Below, one piece after another: positions 36,343 to 46,004 of a DNA stretch of 64,000 nt. Both the position numbers and the translations under genes were made by a program. The stretch's first letter is position 1. Each line of letters begins with the position of its first letter. The stretch covers positions 62,001-126,000 of the forward strand of contig JAYEVK010000031.1 of the NCBI GenBank assembly GCA_036346275.1, in the 5' to 3' direction. This stretch comes from Otatea glauca (lineage: Eukaryota > Streptophyta > Magnoliopsida > Poales > Poaceae). The notes beneath the pieces were generated by a model that was not told the origin of the DNA, did no database searches, and saw only the letters and a list, made by a program, of their open reading frames with translations.

Positions 36343-37360
36343 TTTATCCCTCTTGTTTAAGGATGTATATGTTTATCCTAAGTGTGGTTGTGATATTAAT
36401 GTTGTAAATATATGAGTGCTAGCCACTGATCATGGGACTAGCACAATAATCACATGGAGGTTCCTGTTCGCTGAGACGGGGTCGCACATGAGTGATTTGG
36501 GATTGTTATCATATTATCTCGGCACTGAAGTAAATCAAAGCACTGAAGGAATTTCATTGTGTCAGTCAGCACATGCTTTGAAGATTTTGGAGAAATGTGG
36601 GATGTCGGGTTGTAATGCTACTTATACTCCAATGGAGGCACCAATCCTCCTATTGATGCAACAAGGTTTAGAAGCATAGTGGGAAGTCTTAGATACTTGG
36701 TGAACACTAGGCCCGACAATGCACATTCAGTTGTCATTGTTAGTCACTACATGGAAGCACTCACAACACAACACATGGCAGCGGTTAAACAGATACAACG
36801 ATATGTGAAAGGGACATTAAGCTATGGTTGTATGTATACCCGAAAGAAAGAAGATGAACCGGTTTTGGTTGGCTACACTAACAGCAACCTTGCAGGCGAT
36901 TTGGGTGACCGGAAGAGTACCTCTGGTATAGTCTTTTTCCTTGGCTCAAATCTGATTAGTTGGGCATCATAGAAACAAAAAGTCGTAGCACTATCATCTT
37001 GTGAAATCGAGTACATCGCAGCGACTACAGGTGCATGCCAGGGAGTATGGTTCAAGAGATTGCTTGCAAATCTTATGAACCAAGAAGAGAAAAAAGTGGT
37101 TCTAAAAGTGGACAATAAATCGGCAATTATGTTGTGCAAAAATCCGGTACATCATGATCGAAGTAAACATATAGATACGAGGTATCACTACATAAGAGAG
37201 TGTATTGAGAAAGGAGAACTAGAAGTTGAACATGTCTCAACTCAGGAGCAACTAGCATATATACTAACAAAAGCACCGGGAAGGATTAAGTTCGCTGAGA
37301 TGCCACAAAAGCTTGGTGTTGTGGAGGTGAAGACAGGAAAACAAGATTAAGGGGGAGTTT

Positions 37361-38053
37361 TGTTGAGTTAATCTTGTTTCTCGCTGATCAAGTCTGTTTC
37401 AGGTTTTTCGGTTGTTTGCTGTTTTTTTCCTGTGTCGTAGATGTTCAGGTTTGTCTTCAGATAAGGGGGTGTTTGGCACACCTCCTGCTCCACCAAAATT
37501 CATAGAGTTGGTGGAGCAGGGTATTCTTAACTCCAGAAATTTATGGAGTTGGAGGTGTGGGTATATTAAAAGTGTTTAAGTGGGTCATATTGTTTACATT
37601 TTAGACTAGAAATATAAAATTAATTCACTTTATTTTGGCCTACAAGCTCCAGATCTGAGGTGGACTGGGATCTAGAGCTCTACCAAACAGGACCTATTTA
37701 ATGGTGAGTAGTGCCGGATTAGGAATAGTTATTCGAAAGGTTAGTAATCAAGTTGTAGTCGGTTTTGATTATATGCAGAGTCGGTTCCGAATGTAAGCAG
37801 AGTCCGATTTTGATTCCTGTAAGCTTTTGGGTATAAGTAATACAGAGAAAAGCAGAAAAGGCGTGAAGTTTTGCACCGCAAAAAGAAATATGTGTGTTTG
37901 CATCTTTCACCGAAGTATTTTTTGTTCTGAGCGAAGTGCTGCATCGCCAAGAGGAAGTTCTGAAGACTCGAAGTAGCGTTTGCTCTGAGAAGCTCTGTTT
38001 CTTGCTTCTAGTGCATATTGCCAGAACAGAGATCAGGTTCTGGGCTTCTGATA
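37361..38053 (+). repeat. shared middle LTR of tandem copia elements, with MITE
   Basis: It starts TGTTGAGTTAATC after a GGGGGAG tract (3' LTR role for copy 1) and ends near CTTCTGATA before a PBS (5' LTR role for copy 2). Apart from a roughly 233-bp insertion it matches the LTR at 42465-42935. The exact 3' terminus is uncertain because the two copies differ there (GATAGTGG versus GATACAACA). Confidence 0.8.
37464..37696. mobile_element. MITE-like insertion in LTR
   Basis: This piece is absent from the sister LTR. The ends are imperfect inverted repeats (GGGGTGTTTGGCA at the left, TACCAAACAGGACC at the right), the wording of common hAT-like grass MITEs. It has no coding capacity. A clean TSD could not be fixed. 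Confidence 0.55.
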
Positions 38054-38054
38054 G

Positions 38055-38066
38055 TGGTATCAGAGC
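38055..38066 (+). promoter_or_regulatory. primer-binding site (initiator tRNA-Met)
   Basis: TGGTATCAGAGC lies just after the shared LTR and 27 bp before gag. Confidence 0.9.
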
Positions 38067-38092
38067 TCGATTGTTTTTAGCTTTGTTCAGCA

Positions 38093-39044
38093 ATGTCCGG
38101 AAGCAGACAGTCATCAGGCGTTCAACGTCCAGAAGCAGCAGACTTGTCCGATCCAGTGGCAGCAAGCGTCAGGATGGTGCCAAGAGGAGTACCAACTCAG
38201 TACCCTATGCTTAATGACACGAATTACTGTTATTGGGCCATAAAACTGAAGATCCTCATGAAATCGCTAGGAGTGTGGGCGGCGATAGAGAATGCTGAGG
38301 TCGATGAGCTGATAGACCAAGGTGCATTAGCCGCAATTGCTCAATCTGTGCCGGAGGATGTGTTGATGGCTATCTCACAAAAGGAATCGGTGAAAGAAAC
38401 TTGGGACACACTCAGGAAGATGCGAGTCGGTGAGGATCGAGTCAAGAAGGCGCGGGTGCAGGTGCTCAAAAGGCAATTCAACCGGATGAATATGGAGGAA
38501 AACGAGATGATTAACTCATTTTAGCTCCTACTCACAACGTTGGTTGGTGAGATCCGATCTCTCGATACGGAGATGACGGAAGAAACGGTGGTTGAAAAGC
38601 TTTTTAGTGCTATACCCAACAGATTTCTACCCATTGTTGGTACTATAGAATAGTGGGGAGATGTGTCGACAATGTCGGTGGCTGAGGCGGTCAGTAGACT
38701 GCGGGGCCTTTGAAGAAACATTGAAGGGGCGGCGTCAACAGAAAGATGAAGGCAGTCAGTTGATGCTGGCATCACGGGCTAGTTTTGAGGCTTTATCAAT
38801 AAAAGACAAGAAACAAGGCGAGGCCACGAACTCTGGTACGAGAGCTTCGTATGGCCAAGGCCATGGTCGAGGGAGAGGCCGTGGCCGAGGCCGCGAATGT
38901 GATGGCAATCAAGGAGAAGACGGTGAAGCAAGAAAATTCAGGAGATTTGATAAATCAAAAATCAAGTACTATAATTGTGATATGATGGGGCACTTCCGAG
39001 CGAATACCGAAAACCAAGGAGGGAACAAGCTCATTATGTTTTGA
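38093..39044 (+). pseudogene. second copia family, copy 2: gag (broken)
   Basis: ATG 38093 starts a gag of the copia type (MLNDTNYCYWAIKLKILMKS; VKETWDTLRKMRVGEDRVKK). It is stopped by TAG at 38522, and the frame then continues with EEMTEE-like residues to another TAG (38651, Gln type). The 3' part (38661-39044) holds a Gly-Arg repeat (GRGRGRGRG) and a decayed zinc knuckle, YYNCDMMGHFRANT, in which the first and last Cys of C-x2-C-x4-H-x4-C are replaced. RNA binding would be lost. Confidence 0.82.
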
Positions 39045-39056
39045 AAAAAAGAGGAC

Positions 39057-39446
39057 ATGGAGCCTGCATTGTTACTGGCCGAGGTATGTACAGTAGCTCA
39101 AGACATCCAGGAGGAAGATGTTTGTGGTGTCCAAAGTGAATTTGCTCACGTCATCCAACATGAAGTAGCTCCGGCTAGAAAGGACCATGTCGCACAGAAC
39201 ATGAGCGATCATGAAGTTCGGAGGGCATCTGTACATGACGACGCCCACAAGGAAGATCGACTAGTCATGCTTAATGAAGAAAACTTCGTTCCAGTTGACA
39301 GCGGCAAAACAGGAACAGGAGATAAATGGTATTTTGATTCCGGTGCGAGTAACCACATGGCCGGGACAAAGCGATTATTTGCAGAACTGGACGAATCAAT
39401 AAGAGGAACTGTCAAGTTTGGAGACGGGTCAGTGGTTGAAATCTGA
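39057..39446 (+). pseudogene. copia protease
   Basis: Frame 39057-39446 carries the aspartic protease site WYFDSGASNHMAG (Asp near 39338) and GTVKFGDGSVVEI, the typical first half of the domain, ending at a TGA that replaces an Arg-type codon before GIG. Confidence 0.8.
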
Positions 39447-40560
39447 GGGATTGGATCGGTACTTTTAAACTGCCGAAATCCAGAACACAAGATGTTGACA
39501 GAAGTGTATTACATACCAAAACTCAAGTGCAGCATAATTAGTGTTGGTCAGCTAGAAGAGAATGGCAATAAAGTAATAGTTGAAGATGGCGCCATGCAAG
39601 TTTATGACCGTGAAGGAAATCTGCTGGTTCGGGTGAACAGAGCACAAAATAGAATGTATGCAGCAGAGCTAAATACCACCGAACCTGTATGCTTGCTAGC
39701 AGACACAACCGACAAAGCCTGGTTATGGCACAACCGGTTTGGGCATTTAAATTTCAGAGCACTAAGAAATCTTGGAGTTAAGCACATGGTGGAAGGTATG
39801 CTGATAATAGAGCATCTGGAGCAGTTTTGTGCCGGGTGTGCTTTAGGAAAATAGCACCGCCGGCCTTTTCCGCAAGAATCATAGTACGGTCAGAGGAAAC
39901 AATAGAACAAGTGCATTGTGATTTCTGCGGCCCAATTACTCCATCAACGCCAGCAGGTAATAGCTATTTTTTGCTAATAGTCGATGATCACAGCAGGTAC
40001 ATGTAGGTTGAGCTACTCAAAAATAAAAGTGAAGCATTCGACTATTTCAAAAAGTTCCGAGCTGCTGCAGAAAATGAAACAGGCAAGAAGCTAAGAGCCA
40101 TCCGAACGGATAGAGGAGGCGAATTCATGTCAATTGAATTTGAATTGTACTGTGAAGAAAAGGGCATTAAAAAGTTCACAACGGCTCTTTACTCTCCGCA
40201 ATAAAATGGAATTGTGGAGCGAAGGAATCAAACGGTGGTAGAAATGGCGAGATGCATGCTAAAAAGCAAGGTTGTTCCCGGATGGTTTTGGGGTGAAGCT
40301 ATCAAGACGGTAGTATATATCTTGAATCGATCACCAACTCGAAGTCTTGAGGGCAAGACTCCATATTAAGCATGGCATAAATGCAAACCAAAGGTACGAC
40401 ATCTACGAATTTTTGGATGTATAGCACTTGTAAAAATTATTAAACCAGGCCTTAAGAAGCTAGATGATTGAAGTATTCCAATGGTGCTATTTGGTTATGC
40501 CGAAGGAGCAAAGGCATATCGTGTTTATGATCCGAAGAATAACAGAGTTCATGTGACTTG
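39447..40560 (+). pseudogene. copia integrase (at least five stops)
   Basis: It begins with the protease tail (VYYIPKLKCSIISVGQLEEN) and the zinc domain WHNRFGHLNFRAL...CAGCALGK (39727-39852). The core shows VHCDFCGPI (Asp), RTDRGGEF (Asp) and NGIVERRNQTVVEMA (Glu), so the catalytic acidic residues are present. TAG, TAA or TGA occur at about 39853, 40005, 40202, 40367, 40468 and 40559. Most are explained by C-to-T or G-to-A changes at Gln, Trp or Arg codons. Confidence 0.85.
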
Positions 40561-42454
40561 AGATGTTATTTCTGAAAAAGAGAAAAGTTGGAATTGGGAA
40601 TCAACAGAAGAAACAAACTGCAGAACGTTCACTTGGCACTTTCCTCCTGACCGAGAAGAATATCAACACGCAAGTACTGGTGCTCCTGTCGTTGATTCTG
40701 GACAATCAGAGGTGGTTCCTGATTTGGGTGCAGTGCTGAGGCATCCGATCATAGCTGTTCAACCCCTTTGATCACTACCGCAGGTTCAGGTGCAGCCTCT
40801 CCAGCGATTTCAGAATCAGCATCTTCAGAAATACATCACAAAACTCGGTCCTTGCAAGAGTTGTATGATGCTACAGAACCGATGGAGTTTTCTGAAGATC
40901 TCGGGCTGTGTTTAATTAGTGCCGCAGAGCCAGGAAGCTTTGACGAAGCGACTGAGCATGCATGTTGGAGAAGAGCTATGCAGTAAGAAATAGATGCTAT
41001 CCGACATAATGACACATGGTGTTTGACAGATTTACGAAGAGGGCATAAAGCAATATGTTTAAAATGGATTTGTAAGGTTAAAAAGGATCCACAAGGTTCT
41101 ATTGTCAAGCATAAAGCTCGTTTGGTGGCAAAAGGGTACGTGCAAAAACAAGAAATTGATTATGAAGAAGTTTTTGCACCGGTGGCGATAATTGAGATAG
41201 TGAGGTTGCTAATTGTGTTAGCCGATCAAGAAACATGGAAGTACATCATATGGATGTAAAGTCAGCTTTCCTAAATGGCGAATTAACGGAAGAGGTGTTT
41301 GTGTCGCAGCCACTTGGTTTTGAAGTAAAAGGGAAGGAAACTAAAGTGCTAAAACTCAAGAAAGCACTATATGGTTTGAAACAAGCTACGCGAGCTTGGA
41401 ATGCAAAATTGGACAAAACTTTGATCTCCCTTCACTTTGAAAGGTGTCCTTTGGAGCCTGCAGTTTATAAAAGGAGTAAAGGAAGCAAGACATTGATTGT
41501 TGGGGTGCATGTAGATGACTTGATCATAACTAGCCCGGATATTCAAGTGATTGAAAGCTTCAAAGATCAAATGAAGAAAGCTTCCAAAATGAGTGATTTG
41601 GGATTGTTATCGTATTATCTCGGCATTGAAGTAAATCAAAGCACTGAAGGAATTTCATTGTGTCAGTCAGCATATGCTTTGAAGATTTTGGAGACATGTG
41701 GGATGTCGGGTTGTAATGCTACTTCTACTCCAATGGAGGAAAGGATGAAACTGAGCAAGGTGAGGACCAATCCTCCTGTTGATGCAACAAGGTTTAAAAG
41801 CATAGTGGGAAGCCTTAGATACTTGGTGAACACTAGGCCCGACATTGCATATTCTATTGGCAATGTTAGTCGCTACATGGAAGCACCCACAACACAACAC
41901 ATGGAAGTGGTTAAACAGATACTACGATATGTGAAAGGGACATTAAGCTATGGTTGTATGTATACCCGAAAAAAAGAAGATGAACCGGTTTTGGTTGGCT
42001 ACACTGACAGTGACCTTGCAGGCGATTTGGATGACCGAAAGAGTACCTCGGGTATAGTCTTTTTCCTTGGCTCAAATCTGATTAGTTGGGCATCACAGAA
42101 ACAAAAAGTCGTAGCACTGTCATCTTGTGAAGCCGGGAACATCACAGCGACTGCAGGTGCATGCCAGGGGCAAATCTTATGAACCAAGAAGAGAAAAAAG
42201 TGGTTCTGAAAGTAGACAATAAATCGGCAATTATGTTATGCAAAAATCCGGTACATCATGATCGAAGTAAACATATAGATACGAGGTATCACAACATAAG
42301 ATATTGGATTGAGAAAGCAGAACTAGAAGTTGAACTTGTCTCAACTCAGGAGCAACTAGCAGATATACTAACAAAAGCACCAGAAAGGATTAAGTTCGCT
42401 AAGATGCGACAAAAGCTTGGTGTTGTGGAGGTGAAGACAGGAAAACAAGATTAG
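40561..42454 (+). pseudogene. copia reverse transcriptase-RNase H
   Basis: RT runs in two frames: 41023-41259 (KARLVAKGYVQKQEIDYEEV) and 41235-42182 (HMDVKSAFLNGELTEEVFVS; KALYGLKQATRAW). The catalytic box reads HVDD at 41508-41519 instead of YVDD. SLRYLVNTRPDIAYS and DSDLAGDLDDRKSTSG (RNase H Asp) follow. A small loss near 42168 shifts the frame, and RNase H ends in 42161-42454 (KVDNKSAIMLCKNPVHHDRS; ILTKAP). The segment 40561-41022 is the variable integrase-RT linker. It is the best-preserved pol part of this family here, about 860 codons long with breaks. Confidence 0.85.
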
Positions 42455-42464
42455 GGGGGAGTTT

Positions 42465-42935
42465 TGTTGAGTTAATCTTGAGTTAATCTTGTTTCTCGCT
42501 GATCGAGTTTGTTTCAGGTTTTTCGGTTGTTTGCTGTTTTTTCGTGTGTCGTAGATGTTCAGGTTTGTCTTCAGATAAATTATCGGAGTAGTGCCGGATT
42601 AGGAATAGTGAATCGGCAGGTTAGTAATCAAGTTGTAGTCGGTTTTGATTATATGCAGAGTCGGTTCCTAATGTAAGCAGAGTCCGATTTTGATTCCTGT
42701 AAGCTTTTGGGTATAAGTAATACAGAGAAAAACAGAAAAGGTGTGAAGTTTTGCACCGCAAATAGAAATCTGTGTGTTTGCATCTTTCACCGAAGTATTT
42801 TTTGTTCTGAGCGAAGTGCTGTGTCGCCAAGAGGAAGTTCTGAAGACTCGAAGTAGCGTTTTGCTCTGAGAAGCTCTGTTTCTTGCTTCTGGTGCGTATT
42901 GCCGGAACAGAGATAGGTTTTGGGCTTCTGATACA
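42465..42935 (+). repeat. 3' LTR of second copia family
   Basis: TGTTGAGTTAATC follows AGGGGGGAG. There is an internal repeat of GAGTTAATCTT at the start. It ends near CTTCTGATACA (or CAACA at 42938). Length is about 471 bp, compared with about 460 bp for the middle LTR without its MITE. Confidence 0.8.
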
Positions 42936-42938
42936 ACA

Positions 42939-43552
42939 AATTCAAGTTGAAAGTTTTTATTCCCCCAAAGAAAGTTGAATTGTCCAGTTGAAAGCACAAA
43001 TCAAGTTGAAAGTTCTGATTTCCCGGATCGAAAGTTTGAGTTTTACTGTTGAAAGTTTTTTAAATTAACAATGGAAAGGATGATTTTTATATATAGTTGA
43101 AAGTTCGAAATTTCCAGTAGAAAGTTTGCGAGTGACAGTGGTGGGGGCAAACGGCTGGTGAGCTGGTCGACGGCGGCAGTGGATCGCCGATGGTTGGGGC
43201 TGGTTGAAGGCAAGGATGAAAAAGATTGGCGAAGGAGTAGAAATGTGGATGAGAAAGGTGTTTGCAGCCTCTGCATGTAGAGATGTGTCATGTGAGCGTA
43301 TTATTAGAAGCACCCTAGATATAGATATTGATTATCTTAACAAACTAAGGCATATATACGAGAAAGAGTTCAATTTTTAATTCCATCTATGAAAAGGCCA
43401 ATTTCCCCATTGATCGTCTCGTCCCAACATCGTCAGAGGGTACACTGAACTTGAACCCTAACTGCCCTGCCGACACCCCCCCTCAGGAACCACCTCGCCG
43501 CTCGCAGTCTTCTCTAATCCGTTCGTTAGGGAGGCCATTATCATTATGGACT
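42939..43552. other. spacer with dispersed GTTGAAAGTT motifs
   Basis: No gene is seen. About seven copies of GTTGAAAGTT or close variants lie between 42945 and 43115 at irregular spacing. 43140-43300 and 43440-43540 are GC-richer and unassigned. Confidence 0.45.
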
Positions 43553-44115
43553 CACTACTATAGAATGATACATCACTATCGCTTCATCTGTGTCGGTTCT
43601 TAAATTTTTAGAAAAAAATGATTGTGATAGATTACTTAGGGGGTGATAAAAATAATCACTATCGGTTCTGTGGTTAGAAGCGATTGTGATGTAGCACATG
43701 GCACATCACAATCGGTTCTCATGTGAGAAACGATAGTGATGATCATGCACACATCACAATCGGTTCTTTTCTGAGAAGCAATAGTGATGTGAATGATCAT
43801 CACTATCGCTTCTCACATGAGAACCAATTGTGATGAGCACATGAATATCACAATCTATTCTTTTATAGGAAGCGATAGTGATGTGCATGATCATCACTAT
43901 CGCTTCTCACATAAGAACCAATTGTGATGTGATCATGTACATCAGAATCGGTCTTTACTTAAGAAGCGATAGTGATAAGATTGCACATCACTATCACTTC
44001 TAAAATAAGAACCGATTGTGATGTGCATGGTCACATCACTATCGTTTCTTATTTAAGAACTGATAGTGATGAGCCTACACATCACTATCACTTCTTAATT
44101 AAGAACCGATTCTGA
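43553..44115 (+). mobile_element. CACTA terminus and subterminal palindromic repeat array
   Basis: It starts CACTACTATAGAATGATAC at 43553, a CACTA terminus. About 560 bp follow of alternating direct and inverted copies of ATCACTATCGCTTCT / AGAACCGATTGTGAT spaced some 60-70 bp per pair. Each pair can fold into a hairpin. Such arrays bind the CACTA transposase. The element body should lie to the right, but a Tat gypsy LTR begins at 44299, so the element is truncated or interrupted there. It is a different copy from the end at 18083. Confidence 0.72.
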
Positions 44116-44298
44116 TGTGCCTTGCAAGGTAATTTATACCCTCGAACTAAATTCTTCATTGTTATTGTTGCATAGAAGATTTCTCCGCCGCCACCCGAAA
44201 AAACAGTACATATTTCGGTTGGAATCAATACTTGGGTGAGAAAATTTGAAATCCTTAAGGGTGGGTGCGTTAAGAGGGAAAATTTGAAGCCCTAGTTG

Positions 44299-44787
44299 TC
44301 GACTTTTGTAGTCGGCAATGATTTTATGGGGCAGGCGCTAGATCTCAAACTCAAAGGTCACACAACACAAGGGTTTAGATAGGTTCAGGCTCTCACGGAG
44401 GAGATAATACCCTAATCCTGTATGTTGGGATTATAGGCTATGGCTTGATAGCTCGATTGCTTGATTTCTATGTTGTTGCCCACCCTCTCCCTTATATAGC
44501 GGGGGTGAGGCGGCTTACAGAGACCTGATCGGTTAGGAGATTCCGATCGACTACTATATTCTAGTCGGTTACAGGATAGAGTTTACATCTTTATCTATCC
44601 TATCAATAACTCGGATTACAGCCGTATCTTTTATATCTAAATATTCATACAACTGTCTATAAAATGTGCCCCCTTTCTGTACGGCAGTTTGGCACGGGGC
44701 TTACCCTTTGGGCCTTCACTTAGGCTTGTCTTCTCTTCAGGCGATGCTGGCCCAATCATGACGATACCTGGTTTCATATATTCCACA
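44299..44787 (-). repeat. 3' LTR of Tat-type element
   Basis: In element orientation it starts TGTGGAATATATG (44787) next to the tract CTCAGGGGCTACTG and appears to end AAAAGTCGACA (44299). A TATA box, GCTATATAAGGGAG, lies at 44486-44499 on the minus strand. The left boundary is a best guess because the partner LTR is outside the window. Confidence 0.6.
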
Positions 44788-44801
44788 GTAGCCCCTGAGT
44801 G
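44788..44801 (-). promoter_or_regulatory. polypurine tract of Tat-type element
   Basis: Minus strand CTCAGGGGCTACTG abuts the LTR. This unusual, pyrimidine-containing tract is typical wording for grass Tat/RIRE2 elements. Confidence 0.55.
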
Positions 44802-45303
44802 ATTCATGATCCAGTTGCTATGTTTCTTTCCGGGCCTCGACTTGAATCATTGTTCTAAGCTTGCCGCGCAGACTTCGGACCGATTTCTTTTTCTCAGCTT
44901 CTTCTTGCAGCAAGTGGATTATGGACTCGAATAGAACTCTTGGCTTTTACTTGAACTGGGTATAATCTTCTGTCAGACGTATTTATCGCGAGCGGCTTCA
45001 TAGACCTGACCCATATTTCAATCGTGGATTGAATACTTCTTCCCGCTCGAGGTGAAGCTTTAATATCTTTTCTCTTCGTAGATAAATATCAAACAGTCTT
45101 CAAGGCTGCTCTGGTTTTCTGTGTCAACCCAAATTCCGAAAACCCCTTTGGCTTCCGAAACTATATTAACTCCAAAGCTCCTCGGCTTCTGTTGCATTTA
45201 CTTCATCCTCACTGTACCAGCTATAAAAGGCAAACCAATGCTTCTTGGATGTATTCCTTCACGCTTAGTCCTCACCTTATTGCTTCAAGCTTCTTTCTTC
45301 TTC

Positions 45304-45513
45304 ATGAGGAACTTCAAAGACGATCGAGACGACCCCGAGCTCGCCGAGCTATGAGAGGATTTCGACCGTGCCATGGCGGAGTGGGCAAAGGATAAAGCCG
45401 CCACCCTTGACCGTGTTGCCGTCGACGCCTTCCTGGAGATCTTCCCATCCCTCTATAGGGCCAGGGAGGCCCTTGTGGAGGCATTGGGTCGCGTGCGTCG
45501 GGGTGAAGTGTAG
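45304..45513 (+). pseudogene. small acidic ORF in Tat 3' region (one stop)
   Basis: Plus-strand frame from ATG 45304 reads MRNFKDDRDDPELAEL, then TGA, then continues in register EDFDRAMAEWAKDKAATLDR and FLEIFPSLYRAREALVEAL to TAG 45511. About 70 codons with strong GC-rich coding-like composition and an amphipathic, charged helix. A polyadenylation-like AATAAA follows near 45573. I do not recognise the family. It may be a remnant of a second antisense gene of the element, or a chance frame. Confidence 0.4.
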
Positions 45514-45659
45514 GTCCCCTATAAATGTAATACTTTCCCGGGCATAATGCCTGGTGAACTTTTTGTACATAAATAAAGAAGTACCTTTTCTCAGCATTTT
45601 TCCAAGATCGTCGTTTTGACGTAGCTTGAACCCAGCTTGAGGTACGTCGAAGCTTGCAT

Positions 45660-46004
45660 GGTTCCTTGGTCGAGCGATATTCGCACCCAACCGTCGTAGG
45701 ATACACGTTAGGTCCCGCTTGGGACATGCTAGGATTTGCGCGTGGCTCTTGGCCGAGCAACACCTACATCCGATTGCTGTAGGATATAGCTTAAGCCTGA
45801 CCTGAGGCATATCAGGATTTTCATGGCTCATGACCGAATGATGCCCATATCCAACTATCGTAGGATATAGCATAGGCTCGTCTTGGAGCGCACCCTGCTT
45901 ACGCGGCTCTTGACCGAGTGATACCCATATCCGACTGGTGTAGGATATAGCCTAGGCTCAACTTGGAGCGTACCATACATACGTGGCTCTTGGCCGAGTG
46001 ATAC
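45660..46004. repeat. 80-bp minisatellite, left part
   Basis: About four and a half units of 80-81 bp, each with GGCTCTTGGCCGAGTGATAC, a short palindrome-like CGACTGGTGTAGGATATAG and CTTGGAGCGTA. Phrase starts are near 45663, 45743, 45823, 45903 and 45984. The array is split by the Tekay LTR and resumes at 48858 and, duplicated, at 57736. Confidence 0.85.

Larger units (their letters stand above)
28740..36488 (+). mobile_element. Tekay-type solo LTR, TSD TGAGT, with nested solo LTR
   Basis: It starts TGTAACATCATG and ends GGGGTCGCACA, with TGAGT at 28735-28739 and 36489-36493 in a copia RT. Net of the nested LTR it is about 4.94 kb, unusually long, so a further unrecognised insertion is possible. 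Shared leader layout: TATAAG near 29915, donor CAG/GTGAAA at 30226/30227, acceptor and microexon 32013-32084, and the CTCTGCAGAG palindrome near 32942. 29400-30680 is GC-rich leader. 30680-31900 is AT-rich and intron-like. 32090-33530 has no gene. Frames there are chance. Confidence 0.85.
28493..37360 (+). pseudogene. second copia family, copy 1: 5'-truncated RT-RNase H, split by solo LTR
   Basis: 28493-28739 matches 41354-41599 of the fuller copy. It encodes degraded RT (KKELYGLKQA, VDDLIITGPDI) with stops. After the solo LTR (28740-36488) and a TGAGT repeat, the reading resumes at 36489 with LGLLSYYLGTEVNQSTEGIS. It continues with SLRYLVNTRPDNAHS (36679-36972), a TAG for Gln at 36970, and RNase H KVDNKSAIMLCKNPVHHDRS up to TAA 37350. 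A deletion near 36633 removes about 26 bases. A tract GGGGGAG precedes the shared LTR at 37361. The 5' part (gag, integrase, left LTR) is missing left of 28493. Confidence 0.85.

Noticed and set aside
45314..45873. Minus-strand frames of 149 and 174 codons
   Set aside because: They run through the minisatellite and opposite the small plus-strand ORF. The repeated YPT and GYGHHS wording is the translation of the 80-bp repeat.
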